Part shown: one piece after another, positions 32,816 to 40,551 of the stretch
Layout of the letters: each line of letters opens with the position of its first letter
How positions within the stretch are numbered: position 1 is the stretch's first letter
DNA from: CBDIBC01 sp965276635
GTDB lineage: Bacteria; Actinomycetota; Acidimicrobiia; Acidimicrobiales; Palsa-688
Assembly (NCBI GenBank): GCA_965276635.1
Contig: CBDIBC010000005.1
Coordinates: 372,001-436,000 of the forward strand
DNA: 64,000 nt
Direction: 5' to 3'
Program-made: the position numbers and the translations under genes
Notes under the pieces: model-generated
What the model was told of the DNA's origin: nothing
The model's database searches: none
What the model saw: the letters and a program-made list of their open reading frames with translations, nothing else

Positions 32816-33225
32816 CGTTCTGGTTCGTCGACGCGAGCGTGCTGCTGGCCCGAGAGGACGCCGACGACGATCAGCACGAAGCCGCACGCGAGCTGCTCGC
32901 CGGCGACGCGACATTGGCGACACTTGATCTGGCCTACTACGAGGTGGCCAACGTCGCTGTCCGAGCGTGGCGCGACGTTCAGGCCGCGTCCCGTCTGCAA
33001 GGTTTGGTAGCCGCGATCGCAGCCGACGGTGGGCTGACGCGGGCCGATGAGACGCTCATCGCCCACGCCGTCAGGTTTGCGGACACCGAGGGACTGTCGG
33101 TCTACGACGCCGCCTACGTGGCCGGTGCCGCCGGCGCCGGAGCACAGCTGGTCAGCTGCGATCTTTGCGACCTGGTGAACCGCGATCTCGCCGTCACCCC
33201 TCAGCGAGCCTGTCAACCAGCCTGA
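32812..33225 (+). CDS. vapC: VapC-type PIN-domain RNase toxin
   Basis: A 137-residue PIN protein of normal length with all four acidic positions: D7 (FWFVDASVLLA), E44 (AYYEVANVAV), D99 (LSVYDAAYVAG) and D117 (QLVSCDLCDL). These hold Mg for endoribonuclease cleavage, usually of tRNA or rRNA loops. It begins with GTG in a GTGA overlap with vapB. Unlike the PIN gene at 27237 it is intact. It is followed after 80 bases by an independent Phd/RelE module. Confidence 0.87.
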   Translation: MTFWFVDASVLLAREDADDDQHEAARELLAGDATLATLDLAYYEVANVAVRAWRDVQAASRLQGLVAAIAADGGLTRADETLIAHAVRFADTEGLSVYDAAYVAGAAGAGAQLVSCDLCDLVNRDLAVTPQRACQPA

Positions 33226-33292
33226 GCACGGCGTCGATGTCGCAACCCTTGCGCGCGGGCAAGAGATGGCCCAAGTGTGCGGGGATCATGGC

Positions 33293-33298
33293 TAGAAT
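33293..33298 (+). promoter_or_regulatory. Leaderless-type -10 box of the Phd antitoxin gene
   Basis: TAGAAT, then 7 bases, then ATG at 33306. TCATGGC occurs at 33287-33293 and again at 33304-33310, a direct repeat flanking the -10 that could serve antitoxin binding. Confidence 0.5.
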
Positions 33299-33305
33299 TG
33301 TGGTC

Positions 33306-33581
33306 ATGGCCGAACGGATATTGCCCCTTGCCGAAATAAAGAAGCGGTTGTCCGAGATTGTCGACGGAGTGGAACGCCACCACGACCGGATCATGCTCAC
33401 TCGCAACGGGAGGGCGGCTGCGGTGATCCTCAGTCCTGGGGATCTCGAGTCGCTCGAGGAGACGCTCGCCGTCCTCTCCGACCCCCGAGCTCTGCAGGAG
33501 ATCCGTGATGCAGAGGCGGACATCGATCGCGGGCGCTACGTCGACGCCGATGCCCTGCGGGCCAAGTACCGCCCTGGATGA
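33306..33581 (+). CDS. Phd/YefM-type antitoxin
   Basis: A 91-residue antitoxin: LPLAEIKKRLSEIVDGVERH and MLTRNGRAAAVILSPGDLES are the standard Phd/YefM fold (first strand-helix and the NGRPAAVLLS box). The C-terminal helix DPRALQEIRDAEADIDRG is of the RelB-like kind that wraps a RelE toxin. The start at 33306 is preferred over upstream codons because of the -10 box 7 bases before it. Its TGA overlaps the toxin ATG by 4 bases. Confidence 0.87.
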   Translation: MAERILPLAEIKKRLSEIVDGVERHHDRIMLTRNGRAAAVILSPGDLESLEETLAVLSDPRALQEIRDAEADIDRGRYVDADALRAKYRPG

Positions 33582-33847
33582 CCGACTGGTCGCTTCTGAT
33601 GGCGCCTGCGGCCGAACGGACCCTCAATCGACTACCTGACCGAGTCGCCGTCGCAGTCGTCGCGTTTGTGACCGGTCCCCTCCTCGAAGCACCCGAAAGG
33701 GTCGGCAAGCCCCTGCAACGGGAGCTGGCGGGATACCGGTCGGCAGGCAGAGGTGCGTACCGGATCGTCTACCGCGTCCTCGACGCCGAACATGTCGTCC
33801 GGGTCGTGCGCATAGATCATCGAACGGACGTCTACCGGAATCGCTGA
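33578..33847 (+). CDS. relE: RelE/ParE-family toxin
   Basis: An 89-residue protein of normal RelE size. WSLLMAPAAERTLNRLPDRV is the typical beta-strand plus helix start, GKPLQRELAGYRSAGRGAYR the central turn, and YRIVYRVLDAEHVVRVVRID plus HRTDVYR the basic catalytic C-terminus (R-x-V-Y-x-I pattern with H-R-x-D-x-Y). RelE cleaves mRNA in the ribosomal A site; ParE members instead inhibit gyrase. RelE is favoured by the HRTDVYR ending. It is translationally coupled to the Phd antitoxin. Confidence 0.87.
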   Translation: MTDWSLLMAPAAERTLNRLPDRVAVAVVAFVTGPLLEAPERVGKPLQRELAGYRSAGRGAYRIVYRVLDAEHVVRVVRIDHRTDVYRNR

Positions 33848-33944
33848 TGGCGGCGTCTGGCGCGGCCACCGCTGAAATAGCCAGATCACGTGCTGATATG
33901 GTAGCGGCACAGTTTGGCACCTGGACCAAGGAGGAGGCGGGGGG

Positions 33945-34976
33945 ATGGATCTCACCGGAGGCATGGACGCAAGCGTTGACGAGGTGGCGGTAGATCCGCA
34001 GACACCTGAGTTCATGGAGGGGGCCAACGTTTGGCTGTGGGACGGGGAGGGACGCGTGGCGTTGCCACGCGTCGCCGTAGATGCCGTGGGGGCCCGCTGG
34101 AACGAGGCCCATTTGATTAGCGTCAACGCCGCCCTGCCGGGTGGCCGGGTGCTCGTCGTGCGCGGGTCGGGTCCGCCACAACCGGCGATGGACGAGCAGG
34201 GTCGTCCGCGTGTTCGCGGAGCTGGCCCGTTGCGTTTTGTATGCCTCGAACCGTTCCGCCGCTGGCGGGTGACCTTCGACGGTCTCGCGGGGGAGACCAC
34301 TACGGCCGACCAGATAGCCAACCGCTTCGGTGGCTCGCAGGCCGTTCCGAACCCGACGGTGCCGCTGCGTTTTGACATCGTCTACGAGATGACGGTGACT
34401 CCCTGGCTCAACGGTGCCTACGAGCCGGACGGGGTCGTTCTCGCGACGGAGCGCCGGTTCGAGCAGCTGTGCTCGGCCGAAGGGGAGGTCGAGATATCCG
34501 GGACGACGATCCCGCTGAAGGGTGGAGGTCTGCGGATCCGGCGGAAAGGAACCATGCAGCGCAGCGACTACTCCGACTGGATGGGGCACGTGTGGATGTC
34601 GGCCCAGTTCGCCAGCGGTTGCGCCTTCGGCATAGACAATTTTCACCCCCATCCGGACGGCTCGATCCGATACCACGAGGGCTGGGTTCTCGATAACGGC
34701 GAGATCCTGCCGGCAAAGTTCGTCGACACACCGTGGAAGACCGACTGGGTGGCGAGCGGCGAGAATGTGTCCTTCATCCTCCGCACCGAACGGGGCGACG
34801 TCCAAATAGATGCCGAGACCGATGTCACCATTGTCAATCCCATTGCCGAGCCTCCGGCGGGACGAGCCGCGTTCCCCTCCACCCAGCAGGGAATCGCTCG
34901 TTTCCGGTGGAACGGGGAAGAGGCCTACGGGATGATCGAGCGCTCCTCCCAGATCGAGAAGGGCCCCCAGGCGTGA
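33945..34976 (+). CDS. DUF7064/7065-like (carotenoid 1,2-hydratase-fold) protein
   Basis: A 343-residue protein of unknown reaction. The sequence alternates beta-rich segments (VWLWDGEGRVALPRVAVDAV, GPLRFVCLEPFRRWRVTFDG, RRFEQLCSAEGEVEISGTTI, ALRI-like RKGTMQRSDYSDWMGHVW, FHPHPDGSIRYHEGWVLDNG), consistent with the lipocalin-like CrtC fold; this assignment is my recognition, not a search. An AAGGAGGAGG ribosome site precedes the ATG. A decayed paralogue lies at 38793-39767. Its GTGA overlap with the sulfotransferase suggests joint action on a hydrophobic substrate. Confidence 0.65.
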   Translation: MDLTGGMDASVDEVAVDPQTPEFMEGANVWLWDGEGRVALPRVAVDAVGARWNEAHLISVNAALPGGRVLVVRGSGPPQPAMDEQGRPRVRGAGPLRFVCLEPFRRWRVTFDGLAGETTTADQIANRFGGSQAVPNPTVPLRFDIVYEMTVTPWLNGAYEPDGVVLATERRFEQLCSAEGEVEISGTTIPLKGGGLRIRRKGTMQRSDYSDWMGHVWMSAQFASGCAFGIDNFHPHPDGSIRYHEGWVLDNGEILPAKFVDTPWKTDWVASGENVSFILRTERGDVQIDAETDVTIVNPIAEPPAGRAAFPSTQQGIARFRWNGEEAYGMIERSSQIEKGPQA

Positions 34977-36109
34977 CCGTGGCCTCCCCGCAGGCGCTCA
35001 TCGATCAGGCGATGGCGTCGACCGGGCTCGACGACTTCGGTGTCGATGGGTGGCAGATCGGGTTGGAGCACCTCCTCGATGCCGTCGGACGTGACTTGGG
35101 CCACCGTCCCTCGGCGGTCACATGGGTGGAGGAAACCATCCTCCGCCGCCTGAAGAGCCGCCTCGAGGTCGAAGCCTGGTACGCCGCCCAAGGCGACGAG
35201 GGGCCACCGGATCTCGAAGGGCCGGTGGTGATCGTCGGCCTGCCGAGAACGGCGACCACGGCTTTGCACCATCTCCTCAGCGTGGACCCTCAATTCCGGT
35301 TCCCCCGCCCGTGGGAGATGGCCGTACCCGTGCCACCCCCGGACGTGACCACGGAGGCCGCCGATCCTCGCCGGTTGGGAATGACCGGCCGGGGCAATGA
35401 CGTGCGCCATATCTCCTCCGTTGACGGTCCGACCGAAGACGGCTACATCCACGCGCTGCACTTCGGGCATCAAGAGATGGCCCTGCCGGTGCCCACCTAT
35501 TCGGCGTGGTGGCGCGATGCCGATCTTCGCGGCACGTTCGCCTACCAGGAGCGGGTGCTGCGACTTCTGCACTCCCGCCGGCCGCCGCACCGGTGGCTGT
35601 TGAAGGCACCGGCGTACCTGTTCCATCTGCCCGAGATGAGCGAGCACTACCCTGCGGCGCGGTTCGTGATGACCCATCGCGACCCGGCGTCCGCCCTCCC
35701 CTCGGCATGTAGCGTCGTCCTCGCCGCCCGGAACAGCGTGCCCGGGCTCGACCAGGACAAGCTGGCCTTGGGAGAGGAGATGGTAGCCCACTTCTCCGAG
35801 GGTATGCGCCTGGCCATGGCGGCCCGTTCAGGCATGAGCCATGACCTCTTTTTCGATGTCGGCCAGGCGGAAGTGGAGCGGGATCCGGTCGGCACCGCCG
35901 AGCGCATCTACAGGTACTTCGGTCTGGAGATCAGCGTTGCGGTCAAGGCAGCCATGCGGGATTGGGCGGCCGCGAACCAGCGCGGTTCCCGAGGTTTGCA
36001 CCATTACTCCGCCGAGGAGTTCGGCCTCACAGACGGGGGCATCCGGAAAACATTCGCCGATTACTCGGAACAATTCGGCAGCTACACCGTGCCGGCCGCG
36101 ATGTCCTGA
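34973..36109 (+). CDS. PAPS-dependent sulfotransferase family protein
   Basis: A 378-residue actinobacterial-type sulfotransferase from GTG 34973. The 5'-phosphosulfate loop is VVIVGLPRTATTALHHLL (about residues 84-101; R-T-A-T-T for the usual R-S-G-T-T) and the 3'-phosphate segment is ARFVMTHRDPASALPS. It transfers sulfate from PAPS to a hydroxyl group of a small molecule, lipid or sugar. It is coupled to the upstream DUF gene (GTGA) and touches the IclR gene downstream (TGATG). It is paralogous to the gene at 51077 along its length. The acceptor is unknown. Confidence 0.85.
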   Translation: MTVASPQALIDQAMASTGLDDFGVDGWQIGLEHLLDAVGRDLGHRPSAVTWVEETILRRLKSRLEVEAWYAAQGDEGPPDLEGPVVIVGLPRTATTALHHLLSVDPQFRFPRPWEMAVPVPPPDVTTEAADPRRLGMTGRGNDVRHISSVDGPTEDGYIHALHFGHQEMALPVPTYSAWWRDADLRGTFAYQERVLRLLHSRRPPHRWLLKAPAYLFHLPEMSEHYPAARFVMTHRDPASALPSACSVVLAARNSVPGLDQDKLALGEEMVAHFSEGMRLAMAARSGMSHDLFFDVGQAEVERDPVGTAERIYRYFGLEISVAVKAAMRDWAAANQRGSRGLHHYSAEEFGLTDGGIRKTFADYSEQFGSYTVPAAMS

Positions 36110-36978
36110 TGCCGCTGCAAGCTGCCCCGTCCGCCCAGCGCGCGATTGACATCGTGCATTTCCTGGCCGAGCGGCCGACGAAGAGCTTCGCCGTGGCCAT
36201 GATCGCCCGCAGCGTCGGCCAGAGCCGGGCGACGTGCCAGGCGGTGCTGCTTGCGCTGGAGGCGAGCGACTGGGTCAACCGAGATGTGGCCGGCGGCTAT
36301 TGCATCGGCACCGGCCTCATCTCGGTCGGGATGGCAGCTCAGCAAGGCACCGCAGTCGTCGACCTGCTGTCGGCGGGAGTGCACGACCTGCATTCGGAGA
36401 CGGGCCAGCAGGTGACGGCGTCGATCCCCTCTGGCCGCGACCTGGTGGTCGTGGCCCGGTCGGGCCCGGAGCGACCACTGGCCGTCGCCATGGCGATCGG
36501 CCAGATGTTCCCGCTGGTACCCCCCTACGGTTTGGCCTTCGCCGCCTGGGGCGAAGGCAACCTCGAACGCTGGCTGGACCGCGGTCCCGAACTCGGACGC
36601 CGAGCTCGCACCCGTCTTCGCCACGCCGCTGGCCTCGTCCGACAAATGGGTTACAGCGTGATCCTGGACGCCTCCACCCGTCACGCCCTCGCCGGCGAAG
36701 CCGCCCGGCCGCACGAACACGAGCGCGAAGAGTTGATGCAGGTACTCGCCCAAGACGAGCACTTCCGGTCGGAATCACCGTCGTCGGCCCAGGTGTCATA
36801 CATCTCGGCCCCCGTCCTTGCCGCCGGCGACCAGGTCGTGGCGCTGGTCGGGCTCCTGCTGCAGACGGACAGCGCACAGGAGTTCACCAGCACGGCGGCC
36901 GCGGTGCGGTCAGCGGCATCTCGGATCAGCAATGCGCTGGCGGTACGGACGGCCTCGATGGAGGACCGGACGGCCTGA
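36109..36978 (+). CDS. IclR-family transcriptional regulator
   Basis: A 289-residue protein with an N-terminal winged helix (about residues 8-65): RAIDIVHFLAERPTKSFAVA and QSRATCQAVLLALEASDWVN, then the effector-binding domain (LVVVARSGPERPLAVAMAIG, MFPLVPPYGLAFAAWGEG). IclR proteins bind small catabolic effectors and control adjacent degradation genes. It starts 1 base inside the sulfotransferase stop. It is closely related to the regulator at 54090, sharing the unusual SRATCQAVLLALE recognition helix, so the two may read similar operators. Confidence 0.87.
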   Translation: MPLQAAPSAQRAIDIVHFLAERPTKSFAVAMIARSVGQSRATCQAVLLALEASDWVNRDVAGGYCIGTGLISVGMAAQQGTAVVDLLSAGVHDLHSETGQQVTASIPSGRDLVVVARSGPERPLAVAMAIGQMFPLVPPYGLAFAAWGEGNLERWLDRGPELGRRARTRLRHAAGLVRQMGYSVILDASTRHALAGEAARPHEHEREELMQVLAQDEHFRSESPSSAQVSYISAPVLAAGDQVVALVGLLLQTDSAQEFTSTAAAVRSAASRISNALAVRTASMEDRTA

Positions 36979-37012
36979 TCATGCCGCCATCAGAAAGGGT
37001 TATCCACCGAAC

Positions 37013-37933
37013 ATGCTTGAGGACCAGAAGATCCTGCTGACCGGTCCGGCGGGCAACATAGGTTTCCCGCTGGCCCGTGAGCTTGCGCAAGACAACGAGG
37101 TTTGGGGTATCTCGCGTTTCGCCGACCCAGCCGAGCGAGCCAGGGTCGATGAGGGCGGGGTGATCACTCGCCCGGTCGACTTGGCTCGTTGTGAGTTCGG
37201 TGACCTCCCGGACCATTTCGACTACGTGCTCCATCTCGGCGCCTACATCATCGGGGACGACTACGACCGAGCCCTGCAGGTCAACGCCGAGGGCACCGCG
37301 TTGCTGATGACCCGATACCGCAGGGCCAAGGCGATCCTGGTCATGTCCACCAACGGCGTCTACCAGCCCAACCCGGACCCGTGGCACCCCTACCTCGAGA
37401 CGGACCCCCTCGGAGACGCCCACGTTCCCGGTGTGCCGACCTACTCCATCTCCAAGATCGCCGAGGAGGCGATCGCGCGAGCCTGCGCCCGGCAGATGGA
37501 CATCCCGACGATCATCTGCCGGATGAACAGCGCCTACGGGGTGACCGGGGGAGGGGGGCTGCCGGGCATCTACTTCGACAAGATCCGTGCCGGCGAGAAC
37601 GTCATCCTCCGCTCCGATCCCAACCCGTACAGCCCTATCGACGACCGTGACATCTTCGGGCAGACCGAAGCCCTCCTCGATGCCGCCTCGCCGGCATGCC
37701 CGATAGTCAACTGGGGCGGCGACGAGGCGGTACCAACCCAGGACTGGTGCCAGCTCTTCGGCGAGCTCCTGGGGGTGGCCCCGGACGTGGCCGTGGTCGG
37801 CGTGCCGGGAACCCAGCCCGGTGTGGTGGGTGACAACACGAGACGGCTGGCTGTAACCGGTCCGTCCCGGGTGGGCTGGCGAGAGGGCATGACCGCGCTG
37901 GCCGAAGCACGCAGGCAGCTTCCGGGCCGCTGA
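37013..37933 (+). CDS. NAD(P)-dependent epimerase/dehydratase (extended SDR)
   Basis: A 306-residue extended short-chain dehydrogenase. The cofactor loop is ILLTGPAGNIGFPLARELA (TGxxGxxG), the catalytic Tyr-Lys pair is TYSISKIAEE (Y-x3-K), with VMSTNGVYQPNP as the Ser/Thr strand. Family members oxidise, reduce or epimerise sugars, steroids or other alcohols. It follows the IclR gene by 34 bases and may be the last intact gene of that set, since the sequence after it is fragmentary. The substrate is not evident. Confidence 0.82.
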   Translation: MLEDQKILLTGPAGNIGFPLARELAQDNEVWGISRFADPAERARVDEGGVITRPVDLARCEFGDLPDHFDYVLHLGAYIIGDDYDRALQVNAEGTALLMTRYRRAKAILVMSTNGVYQPNPDPWHPYLETDPLGDAHVPGVPTYSISKIAEEAIARACARQMDIPTIICRMNSAYGVTGGGGLPGIYFDKIRAGENVILRSDPNPYSPIDDRDIFGQTEALLDAASPACPIVNWGGDEAVPTQDWCQLFGELLGVAPDVAVVGVPGTQPGVVGDNTRRLAVTGPSRVGWREGMTALAEARRQLPGR

Positions 37934-38059
37934 GGGAGGTCCACGGCAAAGTCGTCATCGTCGCCGGCGCGGCAATATGGGCCCGGGCGCGCCTCGTCGG
38001 CGGGAAGTCCTTCGGCGCCATCCGCCGGGACGTGACCGCCATGACCTGGTTGCCACCTG

Positions 38060-38210
38060 CTTACCGCTGCCCGCCCACGGGCCGCCGACGCCTCGGCGCT
38101 CACCCGAGCCACCCTCGAGGGCTACCTGGCCCACCTGGTCGCGCATGGCCCGGCGCCCAGCACCCCGCCTCGGCTATCTCACCAGCCTGCGCGGGTTCCT
38201 CGGGATAAGC
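38060..38210 (+). pseudogene. Tyrosine recombinase (integrase) N-terminal remnant
   Basis: Bases 38084-38165 read ADASALTRATLEGYLAHLVA followed by HGPAPST, the SAM-like core-binding start of tyrosine recombinases; after a frameshift comes GYLTSLRGFLGI. Nothing of the catalytic domain follows. The first 125 bases of this gap (37934-38059) begin with HGKVVIVAGAA in one frame, possibly a scrap of another SDR gene. Confidence 0.5.
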
Positions 38211-38222
38211 GGCCGGCGAGCA

Positions 38223-38780
38223 CCGTCGGGCGATCTGGGCCGACATGCCTACACCGAGCGCCAATGCAGGCAAGGTCACCGTCTTGAACCAACCGCCCAA
38301 CGAGTCCGAGATCCGTGTGAGACCGGTGGGTGGGAAGATCTTCCAGTGAACCGACAGCAAGGACACGAGGAGCACAGCCAGCCAGAAGTTCGGTATGGCG
38401 ATCGCCGCGCTCGAGGTCACCTGCGCCGCCCCCTCAGTCGGTCCCCCCGGCCGAAGTCCCGACACCAAACCCAACGCGGCGCCGATGACGACCGCTACTA
38501 CCGCAGCCGCCATCACCAGGCTCAGCGTCACCCGCAGCCGGCACGCGATCTCATGAGCCACCGGCACCCCGGTCACCAGCGAGCGTCCGAAATCGAGATG
38601 GGCAGCGCCGGTCAACCAGTGCCAGTACTGCACCAGCAGCGGGTCATTCAGATGAAGCTGCGCTCTTACCCGGGCGATTGCCTGCGGCGACGTATTCGTT
38701 CCCCTGCGAGGGTCACCGCCGGATCGCCTGGCACTAGCGCCAGCAGCATGAAAACGGCGAACGATACCATCGGACGTGCC
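38223..38780 (-). pseudogene. DppB-type ABC permease remnant
   Basis: A frameshifted piece of a peptide/nickel ABC permease. One frame gives SFAVFMLLALVPGDPAVTLA (the first helix and LVPGDP motif). After a shift comes QAIARVRAQLHLNDPLLVQY, WHWLTGAAHLDFGRSL, VTLSLVMAAAVVAVVIGAAL and KIFPPTGLTRISDSLGGWFK. The extreme N-terminus and the C-terminal third, with its EAA loop, are missing. It may once have served the solute-binding protein at 40552. Its left edge abuts an integrase fragment and its right edge a DUF fragment, so both ends are recombination joints. Confidence 0.8.
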
Positions 38781-38792
38781 GAAGCGGGACAA

Positions 38793-39767
38793 ACACCGAT
38801 AGGTCTATCTCTGCCTCGATGCGGGCGTCGCCAAGAGAGGTGCGAAGAGCGAAAGACAGTTTCTCGCCACGCGACTGCATTCCCCGCATCCACGGCGTTT
38901 CGAGCACTTGCACAGGGGTACGCTCACCGTCTTGGGTGACCCAACCTTCGCAGAATTTCTTCGAGCCGTCCGGCCTTGGGTAGTAGTGGATGAACCCGAA
39001 GGCTCGTCCACTGGGGAAGAAAGCCGAATGCCAACAATGACCGAAGAAATCGGAAGCATCTGTACGATTCCCGCCCTTGCGGTGGATTCGCAGCCCGCCC
39101 CCGGAGAACGGGATCTCGTCGGTGTCGATGCTAACAATCCCCTGCGCAGAGAACAACTGCTCGAAGCGATGCTCCCCCGGGACGAAACCCTCGCCACCGA
39201 GCGAGCCTTGCACCCACGGCGGGGCCACCATATGGGTCTCGACCTCGATGGTTATTGGTAACAGCCCAGATCCGTTCGAGCGCGTTGAGCTTGAGTGGCC
39301 GCCGCTTCGCTCGCCGCCTGGGCAACTCGTCCATCATTCTCGCGCACGACCTGACTGGGATGGTCTGGTTGCGGCGCGCGACCGGAGATCTGGTCTTCCG
39401 CCGTCGGTTCTACGGCGTCGCCCTCGAATACGAGACGCCAGCGTGCGAAGGGCCCAATACACTCGAAACGCAGCGGTCCAGCCCCACATACCCGCGCCCG
39501 CCCGGCGCTGTCCCTAGCGGGTACAGGAGGATCGTAGTCCCACGCTAGGAGAACCCGCCCGTCAGGCAACGCTAGGTTCACCGTCGTCGTCCGAGCCGTC
39601 CTCCACGTCGCGCCGGCCGCTTCCACAGCTATCCTCGGAAGCGCCACCCGCCCAGCATCGTTCCATATCCACACCGACATACCCTCGCGGTAGTCGAGCG
39701 CGTCAGGCACGTCCGCCGTAACCTCATCGAGCTGACCGTCCATCCCTCCGGTGAGATCGACCGTCAT
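38793..39767 (-). pseudogene. Decayed paralogue of the CrtC-fold DUF protein
   Basis: From the ATG at 39767 (MTVDLTGGMDGQLDEV) the frame follows the protein at 33945 (VWIWNDAGRVALPRIAVEAA, GPLRFECIGPFARWRLVFEG) for about 125 residues and is then lost. Homology resumes in another frame from about 39170 (HRFEQLFSAQGIVSIDTDEI, GGGLRIHRKGG, RAFGFIHYYPRPDGSKKFCE, LRTSLGDARIEAEIDLSVF). The last 30 residues or so are cut off where the DppB fragment begins. The ATG overlaps the MerB-like gene's stop (ATGA), so this was once a functional second gene of that operon. Confidence 0.8.
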
Positions 39768-40513
39768 GATCGTTGCCAAATGCTGATATCGCCGCCCAGG
39801 GCTTCAAGTGACTTCTCCATGGCCCCCGGGGCGTATTGGTTAGACGGGCGGTCGTAGTCCCAATACCGGGTTCGGGCACTGAACTCCGTCCACTTCATCC
39901 CCAGTTGTATGGGGAAATGAACGCCCTTTCGTTCAGGCACGGCGGCCTCCCACGTGGCTACGTGCTCGGCAGAGCGGAAGAAGTTGATGCTGTCGCACGT
40001 GACTATCCAATCGGTGCGGAAGTCTCTCGGGTGGCTTCCTATATGTATTACGGCCGATTCGGGATCGACGGAAAGGAACTCCCGGTCTTGAGCCTCGAAG
40101 GTGATGGGTTCCCAGCAATCTGGGCATGCAGACATCACCGTGACTCTGGCTCCGGGCAACAACGCGTTCAACGAGCACGCTTCGCCCGCGCACCCGGCGT
40201 ACCAGACCCGGCCGTCCTCAGCGGTGACCTTGTGACGCGTTGGTGCGGCGCTGAATGGCGGCATCTTCAAAATGTCTTCAGTGCCGGGCACAAACACGAC
40301 GAAGTTGGCGCGCTCCATTTGATGTAAACCCTCCCAGACCTGGTCTTGGCTGAACCCCAGCTCATCTCTGATCGTCCTCAAGTCAGGCGCAGTGGAGTGC
40401 CTCAAGAAGTAGTCATATAAGTACTTGCGCAGCCGTTTGGCGTCCGGATCAAACTCGAACCGCTCAGTAGAGGTATTGCCGTATTGACCGTATGGCGAAT
40501 GGAATTGGTGCAC
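39764..40513 (-). CDS. Alkylmercury lyase (MerB)-like protein
   Basis: A 249-residue protein with a winged-helix-like N-terminal domain (about residues 25-75, LRTIRDELGFSQDQVWEGLH) and a C-terminal MerB-type domain. MerB uses two cysteines and an Asp to break carbon-mercury bonds. Here WYAGCAGEAC supplies C108 with E111 in the Asp position, and IVTCDSINFFRSAEH supplies C173. It may therefore be an altered lyase or a sensor. A GTG start follows a strong AGGAGG site. No other mer gene is present. It was co-transcribed with the decayed DUF gene downstream. Mercury resistance is not implied. Confidence 0.68.
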   Translation of the reverse strand: MHQFHSPYGQYGNTSTERFEFDPDAKRLRKYLYDYFLRHSTAPDLRTIRDELGFSQDQVWEGLHQMERANFVVFVPGTEDILKMPPFSAAPTRHKVTAEDGRVWYAGCAGEACSLNALLPGARVTVMSACPDCWEPITFEAQDREFLSVDPESAVIHIGSHPRDFRTDWIVTCDSINFFRSAEHVATWEAAVPERKGVHFPIQLGMKWTEFSARTRYWDYDRPSNQYAPGAMEKSLEALGGDISIWQRS

Positions 40514-40551
40514 CTGCGACCTCCTGGTGGTTTGGGCGTTGAATAAAAGGT

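Noticed and set aside
32471..32923. N-terminal extension of the SNF2 helicase
   Set aside because: It is antisense to vapB and the start of vapC and would run through their promoter; GTG 32470 gives a sensible N-terminus.
37977..38939. Open frame of 320 codons on the plus strand
   Set aside because: It runs antisense through the DppB and DUF fragments; only its first part touches the integrase-like piece, and that is in another frame.
39764..40513. Mercury resistance operon
   Set aside because: Only a MerB-like protein with an altered active-site residue is present; there is no MerA, MerR, MerP or MerT.
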